From assembly GCF_018024495.1 (NCBI RefSeq), contig NZ_CP071696.1, positions 2,356,001 to 2,420,000 of the forward strand: a stretch of 64,000 nt of DNA, in the 5' to 3' direction. This document shows positions 54,015 through 61,341 of the stretch, one piece after another; position 1 is the stretch's first letter; each line of letters starts with the position of its first letter. Below the pieces are notes generated by a model. That model worked only from the letters and a program-made list of their open reading frames with translations, was not told the DNA's origin and ran no database searches. The DNA is from Agromyces archimandritae (GTDB taxonomy: Bacteria; Actinomycetota; Actinomycetes; Actinomycetales; Microbacteriaceae). The position numbers and the translations under genes are program-made.

Positions 54015-54812
54015 ATGACCCAGCAAGCCCCCGCACCCGAGTCGCTGCTCGCGACCGCCGTGCAAGACGAACAGTCCACCATCAGCCGCGAGATCGCCGA
54101 ACTGCACGCCGAGCGCGACCGCGGCCCCGGCACCGGCGTCGAGATCGACTTCGCACCGTACCGCTCGAGCATCCTGCGGCACCCCACGAAGAACCCGAAG
54201 CTCGCCGACCCCGAGGCGATCGAGCTCACCTCGCCGGCCTACGGGCAGCGCGACGTCGCCCGGATCGAGTCCGACCTCACCCTGCAGCACACCGGCGAAC
54301 CCCTCGGCGAACGCATCGTCGTCACCGGGCGCGTGCTCGACGGCTGGGGCCGGCCCGTCCGCAACCAGCTCATCGAGATCTGGCAGGCCAACGCCGCCGG
54401 CCGCTACATCCACCAGCGCGACCAGCACCCCGCCCCCCTCGACCCGAACTTCACGGGCGCCGGCCGCGTCATCACGGGCGACGACGGCTCGTACCGCTTC
54501 ACGACGATCAAGCCCGGCGCGTACCCGTGGAAGAACCACCGCAACGCCTGGCGGCCCGCGCACATCCACTTCTCCGTGTTCGGCAGCGCCTTCACCCAGC
54601 GCATCGTGACGCAGATGTACTTCCCCGGCGACCCGCTGTTCGCCCTCGACCCGATCTACCAGTCGATCCCGAACCAGGCCGACCGCGAACGCCTCGTCGC
54701 CGCCTACGACCACGACCTCACGAGCCCCGAGTTCTCCCTCGGCTACCGCTGGGACATCGTGCTCACCGGCCCGAAAGCGATCTGGTCCGAGCCCGAGGAG
54801 GGCGAGCACTGA
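54015..54812 (+). CDS. pcaH: Protocatechuate 3,4-dioxygenase, beta subunit
   Basis: A 265-residue intradiol dioxygenase beta chain. The Fe(III) ligands Tyr131, Tyr170, His183 and His185 are all present (GRYIHQRDQHP; AYPWKNHRNAWRPAHIHFS). It cleaves protocatechuate between the hydroxyls to 3-carboxy-cis,cis-muconate. AAGGAG precedes the ATG. The stop overlaps the pcaG start (TGATG). The N-terminal ~45 residues are longer than in the Pseudomonas protein. Confidence 0.96.
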   Translation: MTQQAPAPESLLATAVQDEQSTISREIAELHAERDRGPGTGVEIDFAPYRSSILRHPTKNPKLADPEAIELTSPAYGQRDVARIESDLTLQHTGEPLGERIVVTGRVLDGWGRPVRNQLIEIWQANAAGRYIHQRDQHPAPLDPNFTGAGRVITGDDGSYRFTTIKPGAYPWKNHRNAWRPAHIHFSVFGSAFTQRIVTQMYFPGDPLFALDPIYQSIPNQADRERLVAAYDHDLTSPEFSLGYRWDIVLTGPKAIWSEPEEGEH

Positions 54813-55366
54813 TGCCCGAACAGCTCCTGCCCACCCCCGGCCAGACCGTCGGCCCCTTCTTCGCCTTCGGCCTCGACTACCCGGCGAGCCACGAACTCGT
54901 CCACCCGCACAGCCCGGGTGCGATCGTGCTGTCGGGAACCGTGTTCGACGGGGCCGGGATGCCGGTGCCCGACGCGGTCGTCGAAATCTGGCAGCCGGAC
55001 GCCGACGGCCGCATCCCGACCGCGCGCGGCTCCCTGAAGCGCGACGGGCACACCTTCACCGGCTTCGGCCGTTCGCTCACCAGCGACGACGGGCACTACG
55101 AGTTCTGGACCGTGGCGCCCGGCGCGGTGGATGCCGGCAAGGCGCCCTACCTGCTCGTCGCGCTGTTCGCCCGCGGCCTCCTCGACCGCCTCTTCACGCG
55201 CATCTACCTGCCGGGCGACGACGCCGCGCTCGCGGCGGACCCGCTCCTTTCCTCCCTGACGGCCGACGAGCGCGCTACGCTCGTGGCACGCCGCACGCCG
55301 GCGGGCCACCTGGAGCACGATCTGCACCTGCAGGGAGCGAAGGAGACGGTCTTCCTTGAGTTCTGA
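54812..55366 (+). CDS. pcaG: Protocatechuate 3,4-dioxygenase, alpha subunit
   Basis: A 184-residue alpha chain with the family N-terminus LLPTPGQTVGPFFAFGLDYP and GTVFDGAGMPVPDAVVEIWQPDADG. It lacks the Tyr/His iron ligand set, as expected for PcaG, and forms part of the substrate pocket of the alpha-beta heterodimer. It shares one base with pcaH and overlaps pcaB by 11 bp. Confidence 0.95.
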   Translation: MPEQLLPTPGQTVGPFFAFGLDYPASHELVHPHSPGAIVLSGTVFDGAGMPVPDAVVEIWQPDADGRIPTARGSLKRDGHTFTGFGRSLTSDDGHYEFWTVAPGAVDAGKAPYLLVALFARGLLDRLFTRIYLPGDDAALAADPLLSSLTADERATLVARRTPAGHLEHDLHLQGAKETVFLEF

Positions 55367-56810
55367 ACGCGAGCCGGCGCCCGTTTTCGACGTCGGGCTG
55401 CTCTCGCCGGCGAGCGCCGACGCCGCGGTCTCCGACGAGGCGATCGCCCGCGCGCTCGTGCAGACCGAACGGGCGCTGCTGGCCGCGTACGTGCGCATCG
55501 GCTGCGCCCCGGCGGGCGTGCTCGGCGAGTTCGACGAGCGGCTCCGCCGGCGAATGGATGCCGTGAGCGCACCCGTCCTCGCGGCCGCAGCCGGCCATGG
55601 GGGCAACCCCGTGATCCCACTGGTGGGCGCCCTGCGCGAGGCCGTCGCCGGCACCGCCGCGGCCGAGTGGCTGCACCGCGGCGCCACGAGCCAGGACATC
55701 CTCGACACGGCCGTCGTCCTGCAGGCCGCCCGTGCCCTCGCCGAGGCGGATGCCGCGCTCGCCCGCGTCGAGGCGGCGCTCGCCGCGTTCGTCGCCCGGT
55801 ACCGGGCGACCCCCGCGGCCGCGCACACCCTCACCCAGCACTCGGTGCCGACGACGCTCGGCGCCCGGTACGGCCGCCGCCTCGAGGCGATCGCCGACGC
55901 TCGTGCGCGCATGGCCGAAGCGGGTGCCGCACTTCCGGCGCAGCTCGGAGGGGCGAGCGGAACGCTCGCCTCCTTCGTCGAGATCGCCGGCGCGGACGGG
56001 GCCGAGCGGCTCGCCGAGGCCTTCGCCGCAGAGCTCGGCCTGCGGGCCGCAGCTCCGTGGCACACCTCGCGCACGCCCGTGCTGCGGGTCGCGTCGGCCG
56101 CCGCCGAGACGGTCGCGGCGCTCGCCGCGTTCGCCGGCGACGTCGCCCTCGGCGCCCGCACCGAGTCCGGCGAGCTGGCCGAGGCATCCGGCGGCGGGTC
56201 CTCGGCGATGCCGCAGAAGCGGAACCCCGTGCGCGCGGTGCTCGTCCGCGCGGCGGGGCAGCGGATGCCGGGGCTCGTCTCGACCGTGCACCTCGCCGCC
56301 GCCGAGGCGACCGACGAACGCCCCGACGGCGCCTGGCACGCCGAACTGCCCGCGTTCCGCGAGGCGCTGCGCGTGCTGCTCGGCGCCGCATCCGGTGCCG
56401 CAGAACTCGCCGAGGGCCTCCGCGTCGACGAGGATCGCGTCGCCGCGAACCTCGCCATCACCGGCCCGCTCGCCGTCTCCGAGCGCCTCATGCTCGTGCT
56501 CGGCCCGCAGCTCGGCCGCGGACGGGTGCAGGAGCTCGTCGACCGCGCCGTCGGCGGCGAGGATCTTGCAGCCCTCCTGGCCGCCGAACCCGGCGTCCGC
56601 CTCGACGAGGCCGGCATCGCCGCCCTCCTCGACCCCGCCGAGTACCTCGGGCTCGCGCCGCGCATCGCCGACCGCGCCGTGCGGCGGGCGGGGGAGCAGC
56701 CCGGGCGCGCGACGGCATCCACCCCCGACGCCGCCGCGGCGCCGGCCGAGCACGCCGACGGGCGCGACCCGGCATCCACCCCCGAACCCCCGCACGAGGA
56801 CCACGCATGA
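55356..56810 (+). CDS. pcaB: 3-carboxy-cis,cis-muconate cycloisomerase
   Basis: A 484-residue fumarase/aspartase-superfamily enzyme: HRGATSQDILDTAVVLQ and the signature GGSSAMPQKRNPV with the catalytic Ser loop. It converts 3-carboxy-muconate to gamma-carboxymuconolactone. The start is TTG at 55356, inside the end of pcaG, with AAGGAG ~10 bases upstream; no better in-frame start exists nearby. A ~35-residue Ala/Pro-rich C-terminal tail is dispensable-looking. Confidence 0.92.
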   Translation: MSSEREPAPVFDVGLLSPASADAAVSDEAIARALVQTERALLAAYVRIGCAPAGVLGEFDERLRRRMDAVSAPVLAAAAGHGGNPVIPLVGALREAVAGTAAAEWLHRGATSQDILDTAVVLQAARALAEADAALARVEAALAAFVARYRATPAAAHTLTQHSVPTTLGARYGRRLEAIADARARMAEAGAALPAQLGGASGTLASFVEIAGADGAERLAEAFAAELGLRAAAPWHTSRTPVLRVASAAAETVAALAAFAGDVALGARTESGELAEASGGGSSAMPQKRNPVRAVLVRAAGQRMPGLVSTVHLAAAEATDERPDGAWHAELPAFREALRVLLGAASGAAELAEGLRVDEDRVAANLAITGPLAVSERLMLVLGPQLGRGRVQELVDRAVGGEDLAALLAAEPGVRLDEAGIAALLDPAEYLGLAPRIADRAVRRAGEQPGRATASTPDAAAAPAEHADGRDPASTPEPPHEDHA

Positions 56811-57583
56811 CCGTTCCCCGCCTCGCCGCCGTCGAACTCGGCGGCCCGCGCGACGCCCGCCCCCTGCTGCTCGGCCCCTCGCTCGGCACCTCGACGATTC
56901 TGTGGCGCGATGCGGCGCCGCGCCTCGGCATCCGCCGCCGCATCGTCGCCTGGGACCTGCCCGGGCACGGCGCGGCCCCCGCCGCCGACGCGGACTTCAC
57001 GGTCGGCGAACTGGCCGACGCCCTCGCCGGTCTGATCGACGAGCTCGGCGGCGGCCCCGCCGACGTCGCCGGCGTCTCGCTCGGCGGCGCCGTGACCCTC
57101 GAACTCGCGCTGCGGCACCCCGAGCGCGTGCGGCGCGCCGTCATCATGTGCTCCGGTGCGAAGATCGCCACCCGCGAGACGTGGACGGACCGGGCCGCGG
57201 CCGTCCGCACGAACGGCACCTCGCCGCTCGTCGTCCCCTCGGCCCAGCGCTGGTTCGCGCCCGGCTCCATGGAACGGCACCCCGTCATCGCCGGCGAACT
57301 GCTGCACGCCCTGCAGGACGCCGACGACGAGAGCTACGCCCGCTGCTGCGATGCCCTCGCCGACTACGACGTGCGCGATGCGCTCTCGGCCGTCGCGGCC
57401 CCCGTGCTCGCCGTCTGGGGCGAGCACGACCAGGTCACCCCCGAAGCCGCCGCGCGCGAGGTCGCCGACGGCGTTCCGCACGGCCGCGCCGTCGGCGTCG
57501 CCGATGCCGCCCACCTCGTGCCCGCCGAGCAGCCCGAGGCCGCCGCGGCCCTGATCGACGAGTTCCTGGAGGAGCAGGCATGA
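56807..57583 (+). CDS. pcaD: 3-oxoadipate enol-lactonase
   Basis: A 258-residue alpha/beta hydrolase with nucleophile Ser91 (GVSLGGA), acid Asp208 (WGEHDQVTP) and His236 (DAAHLVP). It hydrolyses beta-ketoadipate enol-lactone to 3-oxoadipate. In many actinobacteria PcaD is fused to PcaC as PcaL; here the two are separate genes joined by an ATGA overlap. Confidence 0.93.
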   Translation: MTVPRLAAVELGGPRDARPLLLGPSLGTSTILWRDAAPRLGIRRRIVAWDLPGHGAAPAADADFTVGELADALAGLIDELGGGPADVAGVSLGGAVTLELALRHPERVRRAVIMCSGAKIATRETWTDRAAAVRTNGTSPLVVPSAQRWFAPGSMERHPVIAGELLHALQDADDESYARCCDALADYDVRDALSAVAAPVLAVWGEHDQVTPEAAAREVADGVPHGRAVGVADAAHLVPAEQPEAAAALIDEFLEEQA

Positions 57584-57996
57584 GCGGGAAACCGGGCGAC
57601 GCGGGCGACCGCCCGCTCACCGACGCCGAACGCCACGCGCAGGGGATGCGGGTGCGCCGCGAGGTGCTCGGCGACGCGCACGTCGACCGCGCCACGGCAT
57701 CCATCACCCCCGAGACGGCCGACTTTCAGGACTTCATCACCCGCACCGCCTGGGGCGACGTGTGGAGCCGGCCGGGCCTGGACCGCCGCTCCCGCAGCGT
57801 CGCCGTGATCACCTCGATGATCGCCCACGGCCACGAGGAGGAGCTCGCGATGCACGTGCGCGCCGGCATCCGCAACGGCCTGACCCGCGAGGAGATCGTC
57901 GAGATCGTGTTGCAGTCGGCGATCTACTCGGGCGTGCCGGCCGCCAATACGGCGTTCCGCATCGTGCGGGAGGTGTTCGCGACCCTCGGCGACTGA
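57580..57996 (+). CDS. pcaC: 4-carboxymuconolactone decarboxylase
   Basis: A 138-residue carboxymuconolactone-decarboxylase-fold protein: WGDVWSRPGLDRRSRSVAVI and HGHEEELAMHVRAGIRNGLTREEIVEIVLQ, the family core. It removes CO2 from gamma-carboxymuconolactone. It ends the operon; pcaIJ and pcaF for the last steps are not adjacent. Its last 73 bases overlap, tail to tail, the open frame of the gene on the other strand. Confidence 0.94.
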   Translation: MSGKPGDAGDRPLTDAERHAQGMRVRREVLGDAHVDRATASITPETADFQDFITRTAWGDVWSRPGLDRRSRSVAVITSMIAHGHEEELAMHVRAGIRNGLTREEIVEIVLQSAIYSGVPAANTAFRIVREVFATLGD

Positions 57997-58856
57997 GGGA
58001 ACGCGGTGGCGAGGATGCGGCGGCGGAGCCGGTTGGCGCGGGTCGCGAACGCCCGCTGCCGGCGCACGTACTCGGCCTTGCCTTCCGGCGTTTCGATCGG
58101 CACCGGCTCGTGCCCCCATTCGCGGAGGTCGTAGGGGGAGGCCTGCATGTCGAAGCGGCGGATCTCGCCGGCGAGCTCGAACGCGTCGAGCAGGAGCTCG
58201 CCGGGCACGAGCGGGCCGAGCTTGACCGCCCACTTGTAGACGTCGATGTTGGCGTGCACGCAGCCGGGCTGCTCGAGTTCGGGCTGCGTCTCGCGGGTCG
58301 GCGCGTATCGGTTCTGCGGCACGGCGTCGGCGGTGAAGAAACGGAACGCGTCGATGTGGGTGCAGCGCAGCTCATGGGATTCGACGACGGCATCCGTCGC
58401 CGCCTGCCCGAGGCGGAGCGGCACGGGATGCCGGTGCTCGTCCTCCCGGTAGACCATCGCCCATTCGTGCAGCCCGAAGCACCCGAACGAGCCCTGGCGC
58501 GAGGCGGTGAGCTCGAGCATCCGCCGCACCCCGCGCAGCAGCGGCCCCTTCTCGGCCTGCATCGCCTCCGCATCGACGCGGACGCTTCCGGGTGTGGATC
58601 CCGCGGCGTACCAGCGCCAGGCGGCCCGCGGCTCGGCGCCCGCATCCGCGAGCTCGACGCCGGCGCCCGGGTGCCAGCGGCGCAGCAGGCTCGGCGCATA
58701 CGAGTAGTAGCTGAACAGGAAGTCCTCGATGGGGTGCTTCTCGCCGCGCGCGGCCCGGGCTCGGTGCCCGGCGGTGAGCGCGTCGGCGCGTGCCGTGTGC
58801 GCCGCCTCGCGGGCCCGCCACTCCGCGGCATCGAGTCGCAGGGTCGGCGTGGTCAT
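57924..58856 (-). CDS. 3-methyladenine DNA glycosylase-annotated family protein
   Basis: A 310-residue protein whose text (RARAARGEKHPIEDFLFSYYSYAPSLLRRWHPG; GCFGLHEWAMVYR; ETQPELEQPGCVHANIDVYKWAVKLGPLVPGELLLDAFELA) matches an actinobacterial family usually labelled 3-methyladenine DNA glycosylase. I see no helix-hairpin-helix glycosylase motif, so the label is uncertain. ATG 58856 has TATCCT ending 7 bases upstream. The C-terminal ~24 residues are read from DNA antisense to pcaC, so the 3' end has probably drifted into its neighbour. Confidence 0.75.
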   Translation of the reverse strand: MTTPTLRLDAAEWRAREAAHTARADALTAGHRARAARGEKHPIEDFLFSYYSYAPSLLRRWHPGAGVELADAGAEPRAAWRWYAAGSTPGSVRVDAEAMQAEKGPLLRGVRRMLELTASRQGSFGCFGLHEWAMVYREDEHRHPVPLRLGQAATDAVVESHELRCTHIDAFRFFTADAVPQNRYAPTRETQPELEQPGCVHANIDVYKWAVKLGPLVPGELLLDAFELAGEIRRFDMQASPYDLREWGHEPVPIETPEGKAEYVRRQRAFATRANRLRRRILATAFPQSPRVANTSRTMRNAVLAAGTPE

Positions 58857-59060
58857 CCATCCGAGGATAGTTCGCCTTGCGGGGCGGGCCCGGGCCGCCG
58901 CCTCGGCGGGGCGCGGATGCCGCGGCGCCCCGATGCCGCGCCGCGCCCGATGCCGCGGCGGCCCCGGATGCCGCGGCGCCCCGGATGCCGCGGCGCCCCG
59001 GATGCCGCGCCGCCACGGATCCCGCGCCGCCCCGGATGCCGCGCCGCCCCGGTGCCGCGC

Positions 59061-59144
59061 CGCCACGGAATCGGAGTTCGCCACGGTTCCGGATGCATCC
59101 CCTGGTATCCATCCGATTCCGTGGCGATCTCCGGAACCGTGGCG
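59061..59144. repeat. Interleaved inverted repeat A-B-A'-B'
   Basis: A = CGCCACGGAATCGGA (59061-59075), B = CGCCACGGTTCCGGA (59079-59093), A' = exact complement of A (59112-59126), B' = exact complement of B (59130-59144). All arms are 15 bp; the gaps are 3, 18 and 3 bases. A and B differ at two positions, so B with A' and A with B' can also pair. The order is that of a pseudoknot, not of nested hairpins. Confidence 0.92.
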
Positions 59145-59334
59145 GGCGACCCAGGTCGCCCTCCGGCGCTGGCGCACCGGGCACCGCGCGCTGGCAGCGG
59201 CCGCGGCGCGCAGTCACCGGTCGCCGCGCGCCGGCCGCTGGGCACCGATCACCCCCGCGCGCCGGTCGCCGCGCGCCGGGCGCTGGGTACCGATCACCCC
59301 CTCGCCCACTGCCCCGCGGCGCTGCTTTCTCCAC

Positions 59335-59405
59335 CACAGATTCGGGGATCGCCACGGTTCCGGATGAAATCCCCGGTATCCATCCGATTCCGTGGCGATC
59401 TCCGG
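59335..59405. repeat. Degenerate copy of the interleaved element
   Basis: TCGCCACGGTTCCGGAT (about 59349-59365) and ATCCGATTCCGTGGCGAT correspond to B and A' of the 59061 element with the same spacing; the outer A and B' positions are diverged. Same orientation, 274 bp downstream. Confidence 0.8.
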
Positions 59406-59512
59406 GATGCTGGCGAGCGCGAGCGCGGGCGCCGGCGCGCGAGGGTGCCGCCTCGGCGGGGCGCGGATGCGGGGGCGTGGATGCCGCGGCCCGTCCGTGG
59501 CATGATCGCCCC

Positions 59513-59911
59513 ATGCAGCCCGTCCCCGGCCTCCGGCTCGTCGTCGACGTCGCGAACGTCGTCGGCTCCGTCCCCGACGGCTGGTGGCGCGATCGCGCCG
59601 GTGCGGCCACCCGGCTGCTCGCGCGCCTCGCACCCCTCGTCGGAGCGACCGTCACCGGCCCGGACGGCGGGCAGCTCCGCATCGACGCCGTCACCGCCGT
59701 GGTGGAGGGCCGCGCATCCACCGCCGAGGCGCCGCCCGAGCTCGACCTCGTCGTCGCCCCAGCCGACGGCGACTCGGAGATCGTCGCGTTCCTCGGTGGC
59801 GACGGCACGGGCCTCCTCGTCATCACCGCCGACCGAGGACTGCGCGACCGACTGCCGCCGGGCACGCGCGTGGCCGGCCCCGGCTGGCTGAACGGCCTCA
59901 TCGGCCGCTGA
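59513..59911 (+). CDS. NYN/PIN-like nuclease-fold protein
   Basis: A 132-residue protein with the acidic sites of the NYN/PIN fold: VVDVANVVGSVPDGWW at the N-terminus, VVAPADGDSEIVAF in the middle and LVITADRGLRDRL near the C-terminus, placing Asp residues at the expected strand ends. Related actinobacterial proteins are sometimes mislabelled NTP pyrophosphohydrolase. It may be a small RNase. CATGAT lies exactly 6 bases before the ATG, with no Shine-Dalgarno. Confidence 0.72.
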   Translation: MQPVPGLRLVVDVANVVGSVPDGWWRDRAGAATRLLARLAPLVGATVTGPDGGQLRIDAVTAVVEGRASTAEAPPELDLVVAPADGDSEIVAFLGGDGTGLLVITADRGLRDRLPPGTRVAGPGWLNGLIGR

Positions 59912-59924
59912 TCCGCCACGGATC

Positions 59925-59986
59925 CGGAGATAACCACCGTTTCGGATGGATATCGCGGAATGCATCCGAAACGGTGGTTATCTCCG
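59925..59986. terminator. Perfect 24-bp hairpin after the NYN-like gene
   Basis: Arms 59925-59948 and 59963-59986 (CGGAGATAACCACCGTTTCG...) are exactly complementary with a 14-base loop, 13 bp past the stop. It shares the order GATCCGCCACGG / ATCCGAAACGGTGG with the 59061 family, and the flanks (GCCACGGATCCGGA, TCCGAAACAGCGGCG) look like outer arms of the same element. Confidence 0.8.
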
Positions 59987-60112
59987 AAACAGCGGCGGGG
60001 CGTGGAGCTGTGGCGGTGAGTGGGGCGGCGGGGCGGAGCGTGAGTCGGTGGCGGTGAGTGGGGGCGGTGCGGCGCCGGGCGCGGACGCCAACGAGGGCGC
60101 CGGCCGCGGATG

Positions 60113-60225
60113 CCGCCCGTCCAGGATGGGCTGCAGGGGCCGATGCCGCCCGTCCAGGATGGGCTGCAGGGGCCGACGCCGCCCGTCCAGGATGGGCTGC
60201 AGGGGCCGGTGCCGCCCGTCCGGGA
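60113..60225 (+). repeat. 33-bp tandem repeat upstream of the glyoxalase-fold gene
   Basis: CCGCCCGTCCAGGATGGGCT starts units at 60113, 60146 and 60179, with a diverged fourth at 60212 (period 33 bp). The period is a multiple of three and the frame PPVQDGLQGP(M/T/V) runs openly into the following gene, though that gene has its own start. Each unit contains the small palindrome CCAGGATGG-like core. The rest of 59912-60304 holds only the 24-bp hairpin. Confidence 0.85.
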
Positions 60226-60304
60226 TTCGGGGCGGCTGCCCGGGGGTGCGCGTAGGGTCGGCGGCGGAGGCCGCGAGAGCCGCGGCCGATCGGGGGACGG
60301 AACG

Positions 60305-60730
60305 ATGTCCGCACTCGTCGTGCACTTCGAGATCCACGGGGCGGAGCCGGAGCGGCTCGCGATCTTCTACCGGGACCTCTTCGGCTGGAAGGTCGCGCAG
60401 TTCGGCGATATGGCGTACTGGTCGATCGAGACGGGTGAGGGTTCGGTCTCCCCGGATGCGCCGGGGTACGGGATCAACGGCGGCCTGACCGTGCGCGAGG
60501 GCCCGGCGCCGGCGGCCGATGCCCCGATCAACGGCTGCAATCTGGTGGTCTCGGTCGACGATGTCGATGCGACGTTCGCGGCGGCGATCGCGCTCGGCGC
60601 AGCCGAATCCCTTCCGCCGGACGACATGCCGGGCATCGGCCGCCTCGCGTACTTCCGCGACCCCGACGGCAACCTGCTCGGCATCATCAACCCCGTCCTC
60701 TCGGACGGCACGAACACGATGGGCGGTTGA
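60305..60730 (+). CDS. Glyoxalase/VOC-superfamily protein
   Basis: A 141-residue VOC protein: LVVHFEIHGAEPERLAIFYRDLFGWKV, then NLVVSVDDVDATFAAAIALGA and FRDPDGNLLGIINP, a single-chain paired beta-alpha-beta-beta-beta unit. The first metal-ligand position is His-Phe-Glu-Ile-His and the last is Ile rather than the usual Glu, so metal catalysis is doubtful and ligand binding or resistance is possible. GGGGGACGG precedes the ATG at 60305. Confidence 0.82.
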   Translation: MSALVVHFEIHGAEPERLAIFYRDLFGWKVAQFGDMAYWSIETGEGSVSPDAPGYGINGGLTVREGPAPAADAPINGCNLVVSVDDVDATFAAAIALGAAESLPPDDMPGIGRLAYFRDPDGNLLGIINPVLSDGTNTMGG

Positions 60731-60785
60731 CGCGCGAGGTTCCCCGAGTGGATGCCGGGGCGCACCGCGCCCGCCTCGGGAGCGC

Positions 60786-61232
60786 CTACGGCCGCGGCCA
60801 GATGCGGCCGCTCAGGCGTTCGATGTCGGTGTTGAAGCGTTGGAGGGCGTGGGCGAAGGCGGCCGCCTCGGCGGGCGGCCAGCCGGCGAGGATGCGGGAG
60901 AGCGCTTCGAGGTTCACGGCGCGGTCGGCATCCACTCGGCGTTCGCCTTCGGCCGTGATGCGGAACTTGCGGGCGATGCCGCCGGCCGGGTCGGGGATGC
61001 GTTCGACGAGGCCGGCGTTCAGCATGGTGCCGGTCTGGCGGTTCAGGGTCGATTGGTCGAGGCCGAAGGCGTCGGCGAGTTCCCCGATCGACATGGGGCC
61101 GGCCATCCGGAGCCGGCTGAGCAGGGTGTAGGCGCTGCGGTCGAGGCGGCCGCGCTCGCGGCGGCCGGTGATCTCGACGAGGTGGCGGCTGAGCAGCATC
61201 GTCTCGAATTCGATGGCGCGCGTGGCATCCAC
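60786..61232 (-). CDS. MarR-family regulator
   Basis: A 148-residue MarR protein: YTLLSRLRMAGPMSIGELADAFGLDQSTLNRQTGTMLNAGLVERI is the winged helix, IARKFRITAEGERRV the wing. GTG at 61232 has GAGAGGAG 7 bases upstream, ruling out longer frames. It is divergent from an MFS drug exporter, the usual MarR arrangement; two operator-like repeats lie between them. Confidence 0.88.
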   Translation of the reverse strand: MDATRAIEFETMLLSRHLVEITGRRERGRLDRSAYTLLSRLRMAGPMSIGELADAFGLDQSTLNRQTGTMLNAGLVERIPDPAGGIARKFRITAEGERRVDADRAVNLEALSRILAGWPPAEAAAFAHALQRFNTDIERLSGRIWPRP

Positions 61233-61289
61233 TCGTGGCTCCTCTCGACCGGCGGCAGCACCAGCCTCGCACGCGGAGCCATCCACCGG

Positions 61290-61320
61290 ATATGCATGAT
61301 ACAACGGGTATGCATCATAC
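61290..61320. promoter_or_regulatory. Paired MarR operator candidates
   Basis: GTATG-CAT-CATAC (61308-61320) is a perfect palindrome; ATATGCATGATAC (61290-61302) matches it at 11 of 13 positions, 18 bp away in the same orientation. Both lie in the 109-bp AT-rich gap between the divergent MarR and MFS genes, 22-52 bp before the MFS start. Confidence 0.6.
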
Positions 61321-61341
61321 ATATCAATCTGAAGGACCTCC

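Larger units (their letters stand above)
58857..59512. repeat. 656-bp non-coding region of minisatellites and palindromes
   Basis: From 58915 to about 59063 an imperfect 17-bp unit (GGATGCCGCGGCGCCCC) is repeated. A 45-bp direct repeat spans about 59219-59301 (GGTCGCCGCGCGCCGG...). A 24-bp word is present at 58897-58920 and again at 59447-59470. Two related palindromic elements (59061-59144 and 59335-59405) are listed separately. I see no gene; open frames here reflect composition. Confidence 0.75.

Noticed and set aside
58877..59512. Long N-terminal extension of the NYN-like protein
   Set aside because: It translates minisatellites and palindromes; the ATG at 59513 has a correctly placed -10 hexamer.
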